Assembly (NCBI GenBank): GCA_947493745.1
Contig: CANLSM010000003.1
Coordinates: 124,001 to 188,000, forward strand
Origin: an uncultured Paracoccaceae bacterium
Lineage (GTDB): Bacteria > Pseudomonadota > Alphaproteobacteria > Rhodobacterales > Rhodobacteraceae
Length of the DNA: 64,000 nucleotides
Reading direction: 5' to 3'
Each line of letters starts with the position of its first letter. Position 1 is the first letter of the stretch. The notes under the pieces are model-generated. The model was not told where the DNA came from. It made no database searches and was given only the letters and a program-made list of their open reading frames with translations. This document shows, piece by piece, positions 1 through 8,925 of this stretch. Both the position numbers and the translations under genes were made by a program.

Positions 1-2
1 AT

Positions 3-155
3 GCGGCACGCGATTACTATCGCAGCCTGCAGGCGCACGGGTCCAACCGGCCTTTCAGTGACCGTATGTTCGATTTCGACGGTCTGAACGAGGTGATCGG
101 CACCGAGCGCCTGCTGGCCGAGGGGCGTCGGTTTGATGGATCGGAGCAGGACTAG
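3..155 (+). CDS. C-terminal fragment of an unidentified protein
   Basis: An open frame runs in from the left edge and stops with TAG at 153-155, giving the last 50 residues of a protein whose start lies outside the window. The tail is hydrophilic and contains DYYRSLQAHG and ERLLAEGRRF. It ends only 3 bases before the GTG start of the FAD oxidoreductase, so the two are probably co-transcribed. The fragment is too short for me to name a family. Confidence 0.55.
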   Translation, partial: AARDYYRSLQAHGSNRPFSDRMFDFDGLNEVIGTERLLAEGRRFDGSEQD

Positions 156-158
156 GCC

Positions 159-1547
159 GTGGCTTCGATCAAGCCTTCGCCTGCCGGTTTCCCGGTGGAG
201 GTCGAAACGCTCATCATCGGGGCAGGCGCCTGTGGTCTGGTCGCGGCTCTGAGTGCACAGGAGGCAGGGCAGCAGGTGCTGGTCCTTGAACGTGATGCCT
301 ATCCTTCCGGATCAACGGCGCTTTCGGCCGGGCTGATCCCGGCCGCCGGGACCGCGGCGCAGGCGGCTGTGGGGATTTCCGACGATCCGGTGCTTTTTGC
401 CGCCGATATTCAGGCGAAGGCGCAGCATCAGAACGATCCAGAGCTGGTTGACCTGATGGCGCGAGAGGCCGCACCGGTGATCGACTGGTTGAGCGACCGG
501 CACGGGCTCCCATTCTCGGTCGTTGCGGATTTCGACTACCCCGGCCACTCGCGGCGTCGGATGCACGGGCTGCCGACCCGCTCCGGCCGGGAGTTGGTAG
601 ATGCCTTGCGCGGCAGGGCCGAGACCCTCGACATTGATATTCTCTGCGATGCGACTGTCACCACGCTTTTTGCGGATGACGGCGAGATCACCGGGGCAGG
701 CCTTGCCCGCCCGGACGGCACAACCGAGCAGATCGGGTGCGACCGTTTGATCCTCGCCTGCAACGGCTTTGGCGGCGACCGTGAGAAGGTACGCATGCAC
801 ATGCCGCAGATCGATCGCGCCCTCTGGTTCGGACATGATGGAAACAAGGGCGATGCGCTGGACTGGGGGGCTGCGCTGGGCGCACAGACCCGGCATCTGG
901 GGGCCTATCAGGGCCATGGGAATGTCGCCCATCCGCACGGGGTACTGATCACATGGGCGGTCATCACGGAAGGCGGCATTCAGGTCAATTGCGACGGGCA
1001 GCGGTTCTGGGACGAGAGCCAGGGCTATTCGGAGGCTGCGCAGGCCGTGCTGGCTCAGCCCGGTGGCGTTGCCTTTGCGATTTTCGATGCGCGTATCGCC
1101 GGGATCGCGCGTCAGTTTCAGGACTTCCGCGATGCCGAAGGGCAGGGGGCGATCAGGACCGCTGATACGATCCCGGGGCTTGCGCAGGAACTTGGGTTGC
1201 CGGAGCTTGCCCTGCGTGAAGCGGTCGAAAACCGTCCGCAAGCCGGAGCGGACGCATTCGGTCGGCGGTTCGATCATCCGGCCCTGAGCGCGCCGTTTTG
1301 CGGTGTCGGGGTCACGGGGGCCCTCTTTCACACGCAGGGCGGGCTTGTCGTCGATCAAGACGCCCGCGTGCTGGACACCCGGAACCGGCCATTCCCGAAC
1401 CTGTTTGCCGCTGGCGGGGCGGCGTGCGGTGTCTCGGGAAGGGCTGATAGCGGCTATCTCAGTGGCAATGGCCTGCTCAGCGCCGTGACGCTGGGCAGGA
1501 TCGCAGGGCGCTCATCGGCGGATCGTCAGCGAAGTGCGAACTCCTGA
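159..1547 (+). CDS. FAD-dependent oxidoreductase (fumarate reductase/KstD-type flavoprotein)
   Basis: This 462-residue flavoprotein has an N-terminal Rossmann FAD motif GAGACG at residues 21-26, followed by a basic/acidic strand end (VLVLER). A C-terminal stretch with LFAAGGAACG and GYLSGNGLLSAVTLGR is typical of the second FAD contact in the fumarate reductase/succinate dehydrogenase-like family. That family includes 3-ketosteroid dehydrogenases, tricarballylate dehydrogenase and related soluble reductases or dehydrogenases. No signal peptide is visible, so it is probably cytoplasmic. The start is GTG, 3 bases after the preceding stop. Its last 22 bases overlap the end of the convergent reductase gene. 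The substrate cannot be read from the sequence. Confidence 0.85.
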   Translation: MASIKPSPAGFPVEVETLIIGAGACGLVAALSAQEAGQQVLVLERDAYPSGSTALSAGLIPAAGTAAQAAVGISDDPVLFAADIQAKAQHQNDPELVDLMAREAAPVIDWLSDRHGLPFSVVADFDYPGHSRRRMHGLPTRSGRELVDALRGRAETLDIDILCDATVTTLFADDGEITGAGLARPDGTTEQIGCDRLILACNGFGGDREKVRMHMPQIDRALWFGHDGNKGDALDWGAALGAQTRHLGAYQGHGNVAHPHGVLITWAVITEGGIQVNCDGQRFWDESQGYSEAAQAVLAQPGGVAFAIFDARIAGIARQFQDFRDAEGQGAIRTADTIPGLAQELGLPELALREAVENRPQAGADAFGRRFDHPALSAPFCGVGVTGALFHTQGGLVVDQDARVLDTRNRPFPNLFAAGGAACGVSGRADSGYLSGNGLLSAVTLGRIAGRSSADRQRSANS

Positions 1548-2056
1548 AAGAGCGCGCCATCCGCATGACATATGGTCTCCAGAAGCTTAAGGGGCACATG
1601 CTCGCTGTGCGGACCAAACAGGCGGATGCCCCGACCCAGCAGGATCGGTGCGCGCTTCAGCCTCAACCGGTCGATCAGCCCTTCGCGCAGGAGACTGGAC
1701 GCAAATGCACCGCCTCCACACAGATAGACCGGACCGGACGCTGTCTGGCGCAGATCGGCCACGATGGGCGCGGCGTCCCGCGATACGACCTCGACCGCCG
1801 ATGTGTCGGGCAGGCTGATCGAACTAGAGAACACGAGCGACCGCATGGCCGGATAGGGGTTCTCGCCGGGTTTCAGCCCGAAGTCATATCCGAACTCATA
1901 GGTGCGGCGACCCATGAGGCAGACAGCATAGGTCTTCAGTCTTGCATAGTAGTCATCGACCATGGTGCTGATATGAGGAAAGAGAGACACATCATCGGAT
2001 GCGCCGGCGATGAAGCCGTCCGCCGAGATGGCGACGTCATAGATAACGGGTTGCAT
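1526..2056 (-). CDS. RibD C-terminal/dihydrofolate-reductase-like protein
   Basis: A 176-residue protein of the RibD_C/YyaP group of NADPH-dependent reductases with a DHFR-like fold. It opens with MQPVIYDVAISADGFIAG, the usual first strand and loop. It later carries LMGRRTYEFG, and VYLCGGGAFASSLL followed by ILLGRGIRLFG near the end, which are the nucleotide-binding landmarks of this fold. A longer reading starting at 2107 is possible, but the ATG at 2054-2056 has a GGAG 6-7 bases upstream and the family motif starts directly at it, so I prefer the shorter form. It is convergent with the flavoprotein and overlaps it by 22 bp. Physiological substrate unknown. Confidence 0.8.
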   Translation of the reverse strand: MQPVIYDVAISADGFIAGASDDVSLFPHISTMVDDYYARLKTYAVCLMGRRTYEFGYDFGLKPGENPYPAMRSLVFSSSISLPDTSAVEVVSRDAAPIVADLRQTASGPVYLCGGGAFASSLLREGLIDRLRLKRAPILLGRGIRLFGPHSEHVPLKLLETICHADGALFQEFALR

Positions 2057-2185
2057 GGGATGCTCCGAGAAAAGGACAGGCAAGAAGGGACGAAAACACG
2101 CCCCCACGATCGGTTGTCTTGCCTAGCTGATCACTGTCAGAGCACTCCTCTTGTCGATACCGCCACTATATCCCGTTGATCACGG

Positions 2186-3055
2186 TCATGGCAATCGCAG
2201 GTTCCGATCCGGGCGGGACTGGACCGAAAGTGCGGCGAGGATGACCAGGATCGAACCCGCAACGAATGGCAGATCAACCCGTTCGTCGAAGACGATGTAC
2301 CCCACCGAGGCCGATAGGATGAGTGACGTGTAGCCCAGCACTGACAGCACGCCCGCCTCGCCCCAGAAATGCGCCCGCAGAAAGCAGAATTGCGCCGATT
2401 GGGCAAAGATACCGATGGCCAGAAGCGGAAGCGCGTCAGTGGCTTGGACCGGCTGCCATGTGGCGATGGCAAAGGGGGCGAGTATCAGGCTGAGACCGCC
2501 TGTGTAGAAGCCCATCAGAACGATGCTTGGGGCTGCGCGCAGCCGACGGGTGACGATCACGGCGGCAGAGCCTGTGGCGACAACCCCCAGCAGGATCAAG
2601 ACATTCCAGGAGACATTCACGGACCATGGATTTATTGCAATCAGGATGCCCGCGAAGGCGATTGCCGCCGCGATCCAGCGCCCTATCCCGATGAACTCGG
2701 ACATAAAGACCGCCGCCATCATCATCGTCAGGATCGGGCGGGTGAAGTTGACGGCCGTGAAAAGCGCAAACGGGATGCGGGCGAGGACAAAGAAGCTGCC
2801 CAGAAGGGTGATCGCCGAGAGCGCGACCCGGAGGAGATGAAACCGCAGATCAGGGATATCTCGGAACATCGCCTTGGACCGCCAGATCCACGGCGAGATG
2901 ACGACAAGGCCCACGACTGCGCGTAGAAACACCAGTTGAGTTGCCGGATAATCCAGCCCCATCGCCTTGACGATGGAGAGGGCCCAGATGTTGAGTGACA
3001 TGTCGGCAAGAAGCCACAGGCTGCCCGTCAGGTTATTGCGCGGCCGGTCGCTCAC
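2186..3055 (-). CDS. DMT-superfamily transporter with two EamA domains
   Basis: A 289-residue, very hydrophobic protein with about ten transmembrane segments arranged as two EamA repeats, the normal length for EamA exporters/permeases of metabolites. The start is GTG and overlaps the stop of the PIG-L gene as GTGA, so it is translationally coupled to it. It is the third gene of the leftward ROK operon (ROK, PIG-L deacetylase, transporter). A role in moving a substrate or product of that pathway is an inference from position only. Confidence 0.85.
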   Translation of the reverse strand: MSDRPRNNLTGSLWLLADMSLNIWALSIVKAMGLDYPATQLVFLRAVVGLVVISPWIWRSKAMFRDIPDLRFHLLRVALSAITLLGSFFVLARIPFALFTAVNFTRPILTMMMAAVFMSEFIGIGRWIAAAIAFAGILIAINPWSVNVSWNVLILLGVVATGSAAVIVTRRLRAAPSIVLMGFYTGGLSLILAPFAIATWQPVQATDALPLLAIGIFAQSAQFCFLRAHFWGEAGVLSVLGYTSLILSASVGYIVFDERVDLPFVAGSILVILAALSVQSRPDRNLRLP

Positions 3056-5421
3056 ACGGGCTTTGCGATCAGGTTGGCCATGAGGCGGAACGCACCGGGC
3101 ACCAGTTTTTCCATCTGGTGATGCAGGATCAGCGAGGTGTGGACATGCTGTCCGCGACCAATATCGGCGGCCAGAAGCGCGCCGTAATGCGGCGCCTCGT
3201 CCGGGTCGGCCATCGCCAGAAGGGGGGTGTAGGCATCATCCCACGCCTTGGCGAAATAGAGCCCGCGTTCCTTGTGCCACCCGGCCCAGTCAGCATTGTC
3301 GATCCGGTTCGGTGCGCAGAGGATCGGATGGTCGGGCAGAAGATGATCGACCTTCGCGGTCTCATCCGTCACCCGCCAGCGCAAGGATGGCTGGCCGATC
3401 TCAAGGCGTCTCGGCGGGGTCATGTCAGGGTCCCAGTTGTCCCAGGGCCGGTGATAGAGCGTGACCAGACGCCCCCCGGCCTCGACCCAGCGATGCAGAC
3501 GCGGCGCTGCGTCTTTCAGACCGGCTCTGAACCGGAATGCGAAGATGCCGACAATGATCGTATCGAACTGCGCCAGCGTGTCCTCGCTTTGCAACTGGGT
3601 ATCCGAAAGCACGGTGACATCCGCACCAAGAGCACTCAGCCAGTCATTGACCCGGTCATTTCCGCCACCAACATAGCCGACGCGCAGATCGGGAAGCCGG
3701 GCTTCGAGTACCCGGATCCTGACCTCTGCCTTCGCGGTGCTGAACGTTGCGTCCGTATGGGGATGCTCGATGCGGCGGATCGTTTTTGCTGGCTGGCCTT
3801 CAAGACGCACCGGAAGGTGATAGAGGCCATCCTCGACGTTTTTCGGTGGGGTGACCGTGAACGTTCGACCATTCCGGTCTGCCCGCCATCCTGCCGGCAG
3901 GTCGAGTGATGGCGCCGCATCAGACGGGTGCAGATCGCTCAGGGTGACGTCGAAGCTGCGTGTGTCGGTCGCGCGGTTGACCACGACGCCGGACGGTGCG
4001 ACAGAAACCGTGTGCGACGGCATCGCCAGCGGCGGCACGACAAAGGGCAGGTATGTCTCGCTGTCCGTCCCGAATGCATTGACCCGAACCGTCAGGCGGG
4101 GCTTTGGTGGCCGGTTGGGATCGTAGCTGGCCCGGTAGGCGTCGTGAAGATCGGCCTCGGGCGCAAGGTGGATCGTGTCACCTTCGGTCTGCCATCCGTT
4201 TGGCAGGTCAAGACCGGTCTTCAGCGAATGTGCCACGCCCGACCGCGTCTCAGTGGTAACCTTGAGGCTTCCGCCTGGGCGAACCCAGATGTCCGAGGGA
4301 TTAGCAAATGCCTCCACGCCCAGACCGATGCGGATGACACGGGCGAGTTGCCCTGCCTTCTCTTCCAGCCTGTGCCGGACCATTGGCTGTGCGGGGTCGG
4401 GACAATCGTTGATTGCCTGACGGATCATTTCAAGCGCCTCGGTTGCAAGTCTTGCGCAGCCCCCGGTATCCGGGAAGGCATCACGCGTGGCCTGAAGTCG
4501 TTGATCGGCGGCGCGCAGCACCTTTTCAATAGGGTGGGCTTCGGGAATATCGGCAAGCCCGGCGATTGTTGCCGACAGACCTGAGCGGAGGTGCAAATCC
4601 GGCCTGTCCACATGGCTCTGGGCCAGATGCAGCGGCCAGTCCCGCTCCGTTCCTGCCGGAACCCAATGTCCCATGGCCTGTGTCCGGTGGAAGGCGCGGG
4701 ACTGCTGGCCGATATGCTCATAGCTCCACCCCGAGACCGGGTCGCAGCCCTTCGCCTCGACCGTCAGTGTCGCGGGTGGCGGCGGCAGGTCATCATCATA
4801 GGCCTGACCGGCCCCGGACCACGCAGGAAGGTAGAGCTTGGCAACCTGCCAAGGCGGCAGCGTGCAGTCAGCAAAGGCCGGGTCGGCGGCAAGATGTATG
4901 ACACGGTGAGCGGCCTCTGTCATTGCCCGGTGGTGGCCGTGCTGGCCGGGAATATCTAGAAATGTGGGGCAGATGATATCCGGCTTTTCGGTTCGGATGA
5001 TCTCGACGAAACGCGCCAACGTCCGGTCCTCGCCCCATTTGTCCAGCGTCTCCGTCCCGCTTTTGGAAAACCCGAAATCAAAGATCGTGTCCGCGGGGCT
5101 TTCCGACAGCCAGTAAAGCCGCATGTCGAGGATGTCGGCAGCGCGCTCCATTTCCGCTGTTCTCAGCGCGCCCAGATCCTCAGTCATCTCGGTTCCGATG
5201 TCGTTCTGACCGCCCTCTCCGCGCGTCGAGCATGCATAGGACAGGCTGAACCCGTCGCGCAGACCGAGGGCGGCGAGCATTGGCGATGTCTCGTCATCGG
5301 GATGGGCCCCGGTGTTCATGAAGCGGATCGTCGATTGCAGAGGCTGCAGGGCCCGCCAGAGTTGGAGGATGCGCGGTGCTGTCCGTTCCGCCTCGATCCG
5401 GCGTTGATCGAAGGTTGTCAT
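3052..5421 (-). CDS. PIG-L family deacetylase with long C-terminal extension
   Basis: A 789-residue protein. Residues 30-270 form a PIG-L/LmbE deacetylase domain with the zinc motif AHPDDE at 39-44 and the second metal/catalytic segment GQHGHH near residue 160. Such enzymes remove N-acetyl groups from GlcNAc-type sugars and related conjugates. The remaining ~500 residues are not part of the usual ~250-residue family core. A middle region looks beta-rich (residues ~380-560), and the last ~200 residues (from LRVGYVGGGNDRV) read like a ThuA/glutamine-amidotransferase-like fold. The ATG start overlaps the ROK stop as ATGA. There is no signal peptide, so it acts in the cytoplasm. Substrate is inferred to be an N-acylated compound brought in by the neighbouring ABC importer. 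Confidence 0.85.
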   Translation of the reverse strand: MTTFDQRRIEAERTAPRILQLWRALQPLQSTIRFMNTGAHPDDETSPMLAALGLRDGFSLSYACSTRGEGGQNDIGTEMTEDLGALRTAEMERAADILDMRLYWLSESPADTIFDFGFSKSGTETLDKWGEDRTLARFVEIIRTEKPDIICPTFLDIPGQHGHHRAMTEAAHRVIHLAADPAFADCTLPPWQVAKLYLPAWSGAGQAYDDDLPPPPATLTVEAKGCDPVSGWSYEHIGQQSRAFHRTQAMGHWVPAGTERDWPLHLAQSHVDRPDLHLRSGLSATIAGLADIPEAHPIEKVLRAADQRLQATRDAFPDTGGCARLATEALEMIRQAINDCPDPAQPMVRHRLEEKAGQLARVIRIGLGVEAFANPSDIWVRPGGSLKVTTETRSGVAHSLKTGLDLPNGWQTEGDTIHLAPEADLHDAYRASYDPNRPPKPRLTVRVNAFGTDSETYLPFVVPPLAMPSHTVSVAPSGVVVNRATDTRSFDVTLSDLHPSDAAPSLDLPAGWRADRNGRTFTVTPPKNVEDGLYHLPVRLEGQPAKTIRRIEHPHTDATFSTAKAEVRIRVLEARLPDLRVGYVGGGNDRVNDWLSALGADVTVLSDTQLQSEDTLAQFDTIIVGIFAFRFRAGLKDAAPRLHRWVEAGGRLVTLYHRPWDNWDPDMTPPRRLEIGQPSLRWRVTDETAKVDHLLPDHPILCAPNRIDNADWAGWHKERGLYFAKAWDDAYTPLLAMADPDEAPHYGALLAADIGRGQHVHTSLILHHQMEKLVPGAFRLMANLIAKPV

Positions 5422-6593
5422 GATTGCACCGCGATCTGGGGGGTGAATGTATGGCTGATCACAAGGGTTGCCGCACCCAGCGTTGCGGTCATCCGTCCCG
5501 AGCCGCCGCGGATCAGTCTTGGCTGAAGACGGTTCGCACGGTTTGCGACACTGCGCTCCGGCAGGGCGGCGACCGCAATCATCTGGTCGAGGATCGGCTC
5601 CGGCATCGCCCCTCCCAGGATCACGACCTCGGGATCAAAGAGGTTCTCTATGATGGCCACCGCATTGCCAAGCGGCACGGCGGTGGCCCTGATCCAGTCG
5701 ATCAGCTGCGGGCAGGACTGGGCGTGCAGCGCCTCCAGATCCTCGCTGCTGGCTGCGTGGATCCCGGCATCGCGCAGATGTGTTTGGGCCGACAGACGGC
5801 TGACCGCGTTTTCCAGCATGATAGGACCCTGGTTCCCCTGAACCATCACATGTCCGATCTCGCCTGCATTGCCGAAGGCGCCGCGCATCAATCGACCGTT
5901 CGAGACCAGACCCAGCCCGAGGCCGGTGCCGAAATAGAGATAGGCATAAGCCTTCAGCCGCTGGGCAACACCGGTGAAATGTTCCGACATGGCCGCCGCA
6001 TTGGCGTCGTTTTCCAGATGAACGGAAAGGCCGAGCGCATCCTCGAAGAGGGCCTTCGCGTCGATGTCCTGCCAGTCCTGCAATTCGCTCCCGCGATTGG
6101 ACAGACCTGTTGCGCCAAAGGGTCCCGGCATCACGACGCCCGCTCCGAGGGTCCGGTTCGCCGGAATGCCGGACTGATCGAGTGCGGTTTGCTGCAACAC
6201 ACGGATGCGTTCCCGGACATGATCGGGGGAGGTATTCTCGAGACCCATTCGCCGCGAGAACACGCATTGACCGTCGAGACCGAGAAGGGCGACGAATAGC
6301 GCATCGGGCCGCACCTCGAAACCGAAAGCGTAGCCGCCCTTTGGATTGAGAGCGTATTGCACGGCTGGAAGCCCGCGTCCCGATGACAGCCGACCCCGTT
6401 CCAGAAGCAGCCCGTCGGTCTGAAGGTCTGCGATGATGTTCGAGACGGCCTGCGTCGAAAGCCCTGAAAACTTGGCAATCTCAGCGCGGCCGATTTGCCC
6501 CGCCGTGCGCACGAAATCCAGCACGACCTGTCGGTTGTGCGACCGGGATCTGCCAGCATTGGCGCCCGCGACAATTTCCAGTTTCGGCTTCAT
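5418..6593 (-). CDS. ROK-family transcriptional regulator
   Basis: A 391-residue repressor-type ROK protein. Residues ~25-62 form a winged helix-turn-helix (GRAEIAKFSGLSTQAVSNII), and the rest is a ROK sugar-kinase fold with the phosphate-loop-like segment YLYFGTGLGLGL and GEIGHV. The usual ROK zinc motif CxCGxxGCxE after GEIGH is missing: the region reads GNQGPIMLENAVS with no cysteines. It therefore probably senses a sugar-like ligand without structural zinc. It is divergent from the sugar ABC operon, with a perfect 11-bp inverted repeat just upstream of its own ATG. It is first of a three-gene leftward operon with PIG-L and the DMT transporter. Confidence 0.9.
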   Translation of the reverse strand: MKPKLEIVAGANAGRSRSHNRQVVLDFVRTAGQIGRAEIAKFSGLSTQAVSNIIADLQTDGLLLERGRLSSGRGLPAVQYALNPKGGYAFGFEVRPDALFVALLGLDGQCVFSRRMGLENTSPDHVRERIRVLQQTALDQSGIPANRTLGAGVVMPGPFGATGLSNRGSELQDWQDIDAKALFEDALGLSVHLENDANAAAMSEHFTGVAQRLKAYAYLYFGTGLGLGLVSNGRLMRGAFGNAGEIGHVMVQGNQGPIMLENAVSRLSAQTHLRDAGIHAASSEDLEALHAQSCPQLIDWIRATAVPLGNAVAIIENLFDPEVVILGGAMPEPILDQMIAVAALPERSVANRANRLQPRLIRGGSGRMTATLGAATLVISHTFTPQIAVQS

Positions 6594-6600
6594 ATCCCGG

Positions 6601-6644
6601 CATTAACTCAACTAACTTGATAGTTCAACTTACTTGAGTTAATG
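6601..6644. promoter_or_regulatory. Palindromic operator candidate for the ROK regulator
   Basis: CATTAACTCAA at 6601-6611 is repeated exactly as its reverse complement TTGAGTTAATG at 6634-6644. Between and across the arms lie two near-identical direct copies, AACTAACTTGA (6610-6620) and AACTTACTTGA (6627-6637). The element begins 7 bases before the ROK start and precedes the ABC substrate-binding protein gene by about 75 bases. That is the expected place for a shared operator controlling both divergent operons. Confidence 0.7.
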
Positions 6645-6720
6645 CTTGCTGAGAAAACCACGAAACGCGGGGAAACCGCGCTTGCCAGTCTTGCCAACAG
6701 TTGCTCAGGGAGTTTGAAAC

Positions 6721-7974
6721 ATGACATCGGTGAAAGGTTGGGCACTGGGTGCCGCAACAGGTATTGCTGCTATGCTGGGGTCGGCTGCTCACGCGGTCGA
6801 GATCGAATACTGGCAGTATTTCTTTGACGCCCGCGTAAGTGCGATGGAGCAGCTTATCGAGAATTTCGAGGCTGCGAACCCGGATATCACGGTGAAGATG
6901 ACCCACTTCCCATATGCGGATTATCGCACCAAGGTGGCCGCCGCCATCCCGGCGGGCGAGGGGCCGGATGTGGTCCAGCTTTTCTATGGCTGGCTGAACG
7001 ACTATGTCGAGGCGGACCTGATCCAGCCACTGCCGACCGATGCCTTTCCTGTCGACAGGATCGAGACCGAGTTCTTCCCCATGGTCGGCGCGATGCGGCG
7101 CGGCGATGCCTATATGGCGCTGCCCACGGCCGTGCGCTCGCTGGCGCTGTTCTATAACACACGGCTCTTCGACGATGCCGGGATCGAAAGCCCGCCTGCT
7201 ACGCTCGATGAGCTTGTCGAAGTGGCCAAGAAACTGACGCAGGTCGATGGCGCGGGCAACATCACGCAAGTCGGCATCACCACCGGGATGACGGCGCAGG
7301 ATCACCATTGGTTCCGCGAGGTCCTGATCCGCCAGTTCGGGGGAGAGCCCTATACCGACGGCTACAAGACCGTGAACTACAACACCGATGCCGGAATGAA
7401 GGCTCTGGAATTCTATGCGGGGCTGGAGAAGACCCATAATGTGACCGCCTCGGGCTTCATGGATGAACCACAGGCGGCCTTCAAGGCCGGACGCGCTGGA
7501 ATGCATATCGACGGTTCGTTCCGCATCGGCTCGCTCAACAAGACACGCGGCCTGAAATGGGGCGTGGCGGAATTGCCCGCCGGTCCTGATGGCACCAAAT
7601 CGAACTACTCATCCTATTGGGTGAACGCGATCACCACCAAGGCGGAAGGCGAGAAGTACGACGCGGCGGTCAAGTTCATGGAATATGTCACCTCTGACGA
7701 GGCGATGCAGATCTGGCTCGATGTGGTGGGCGAGTTGCCCGCCAAGCCGTCCGTTGGCATGACCGAAGCCAATGCCAATGACGAGGTCTTCGGCCCGTTC
7801 ATCCGGGGGCTTGAATACGCCAACACCACTGTGTTCGCCAACGAGTCCGGCCAGCGCCAGATCCTGGTGGATATGGTTGCGCGCACGGACATCGAAGGCC
7901 AGCCGCTTGCTGAAAGTCTGGCTGTGGCGGCAGAGGCCGAACAAAAGCTGCTTGATGAGTATTACGCTGAGTAA
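6721..7974 (+). CDS. ABC transporter substrate-binding protein, sugar type (family 1)
   Basis: A 417-residue periplasmic binding protein with a classic signal peptide (hydrophobic core GAATGIAAMLGSA, cleavage after AHA near residue 22). The mature part starts with a beta strand (VEIEYWQYF) and has the family-1 pattern AAIPAGEGPDVVQLF, ALPTAVRSLALFYN and VKFMEYVTSDEAMQIW, as in UgpB/MalE-like sugar or glycerophosphodiester binders. It leads the rightward operon with two permeases and, further on, an ATPase. An intercistronic hairpin follows immediately, as often seen after abundant binding-protein genes. Ligand unknown. Confidence 0.9.
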   Translation: MTSVKGWALGAATGIAAMLGSAAHAVEIEYWQYFFDARVSAMEQLIENFEAANPDITVKMTHFPYADYRTKVAAAIPAGEGPDVVQLFYGWLNDYVEADLIQPLPTDAFPVDRIETEFFPMVGAMRRGDAYMALPTAVRSLALFYNTRLFDDAGIESPPATLDELVEVAKKLTQVDGAGNITQVGITTGMTAQDHHWFREVLIRQFGGEPYTDGYKTVNYNTDAGMKALEFYAGLEKTHNVTASGFMDEPQAAFKAGRAGMHIDGSFRIGSLNKTRGLKWGVAELPAGPDGTKSNYSSYWVNAITTKAEGEKYDAAVKFMEYVTSDEAMQIWLDVVGELPAKPSVGMTEANANDEVFGPFIRGLEYANTTVFANESGQRQILVDMVARTDIEGQPLAESLAVAAEAEQKLLDEYYAE

Positions 7975-7983
7975 GGGCGCACA

Positions 7984-8010
7984 GCACCCCGGCTGAGCCA
8001 GCCGGGGTGC
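7984..8010 (+). terminator. Intercistronic GC hairpin after the binding-protein gene
   Basis: A perfect 11-bp stem (GCACCCCGGCT, 7984-7994, with its complement at 8000-8010) closes a 5-base loop. It starts 10 bases after the binding-protein stop and 27 bases before the permease start. There is no T-run, so it is more likely a transcript-stabilising or partial-attenuation hairpin that raises binding-protein levels over the permeases than a full terminator. Confidence 0.7.
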
Positions 8011-8037
8011 CATATCCTCAGCCCACAGGGACCGGCG

Positions 8038-8925
8038 ATGTACCGCAACCTTTCCATCAAACAAAAGCAGATCGTCTGGGCCTGGGCCTTTCTGGCGCTG
8101 CCGGTGCTGTTTTATGGAGTGATCCGGTTCTATCCCACGGGCAACGCGATCCTGATCAGCTTTCAGGACTGGAATCTGCTGGGCGAGCGGAACTGGTCCG
8201 GGTTGGAAAACTACATCAAACTCTGGAACGACCCGGTCTTCTGGAAAGTCTTCAAGAACACATTCCTCTACCTGCTGCTCGGCACGCCCATCAGCCTGGT
8301 GATCTCGTTTGTGATCGCCTACCACCTTGATCAGCTGCGCTTCATGCACGGGTTTCTCAGGATGCTCTACTTCCTGCCGTTCATGACCTCGGCGGTGGCC
8401 ATGGCCTGGGTCTGGCGCTGGTTCTATCAACCCGTGCCGATCGGGCTCTTCAATAATTTCCTGGCCTCGCTCGGCATTCCGCAGATCGAGTTCCTGAACT
8501 CTACCACCAACGCATTGCCCTCGGTGCTGGCCCCTGCGGTCTGGGCCGGACTGGGATTTCAGGTGATTATTTTCATGGCGGGCCTGCGCGCCATCCCGCG
8601 CAGTTACTACGAGGCTGCCCGGATCGATGGGGTCTCTACCTGGACGGTGCTCTCGGAGATCACGCTGCCGCTTCTCAAACCCACGATTGTCTTCATCGTC
8701 GTATTCTCCTCCATCGGGTTCCTGCGCATCTTCGATCATGTCTTCAACATGACGACCAACAATCCCGGCGGGCCTTTGAATGCGACCAAACCGCTGGTGC
8801 TGATGATCTACGACACCGCCTTCACAGGCTATGACATGGGCTATGCTGCCGCGCAGACCGTCGTGCTGTTCGTGATCCTGCTGGTGGTCTCGCTGATCCA
8901 GCTGCGCATCCTGAGGGACCGCTAG
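8038..8925 (+). CDS. Sugar ABC transporter permease (UgpA/MalF-like)
   Basis: A 295-residue inner-membrane permease with six predicted transmembrane helices. It carries the cytoplasmic coupling (EAA) loop EAARIDGVSTWTVLSEITLPLLKP, starting near residue 192, that docks on the ATPase. Length and motif match the first permease of CUT1-type carbohydrate importers. It is followed directly (no spacer) by the second permease gene. Confidence 0.9.
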   Translation: MYRNLSIKQKQIVWAWAFLALPVLFYGVIRFYPTGNAILISFQDWNLLGERNWSGLENYIKLWNDPVFWKVFKNTFLYLLLGTPISLVISFVIAYHLDQLRFMHGFLRMLYFLPFMTSAVAMAWVWRWFYQPVPIGLFNNFLASLGIPQIEFLNSTTNALPSVLAPAVWAGLGFQVIIFMAGLRAIPRSYYEAARIDGVSTWTVLSEITLPLLKPTIVFIVVFSSIGFLRIFDHVFNMTTNNPGGPLNATKPLVLMIYDTAFTGYDMGYAAAQTVVLFVILLVVSLIQLRILRDR

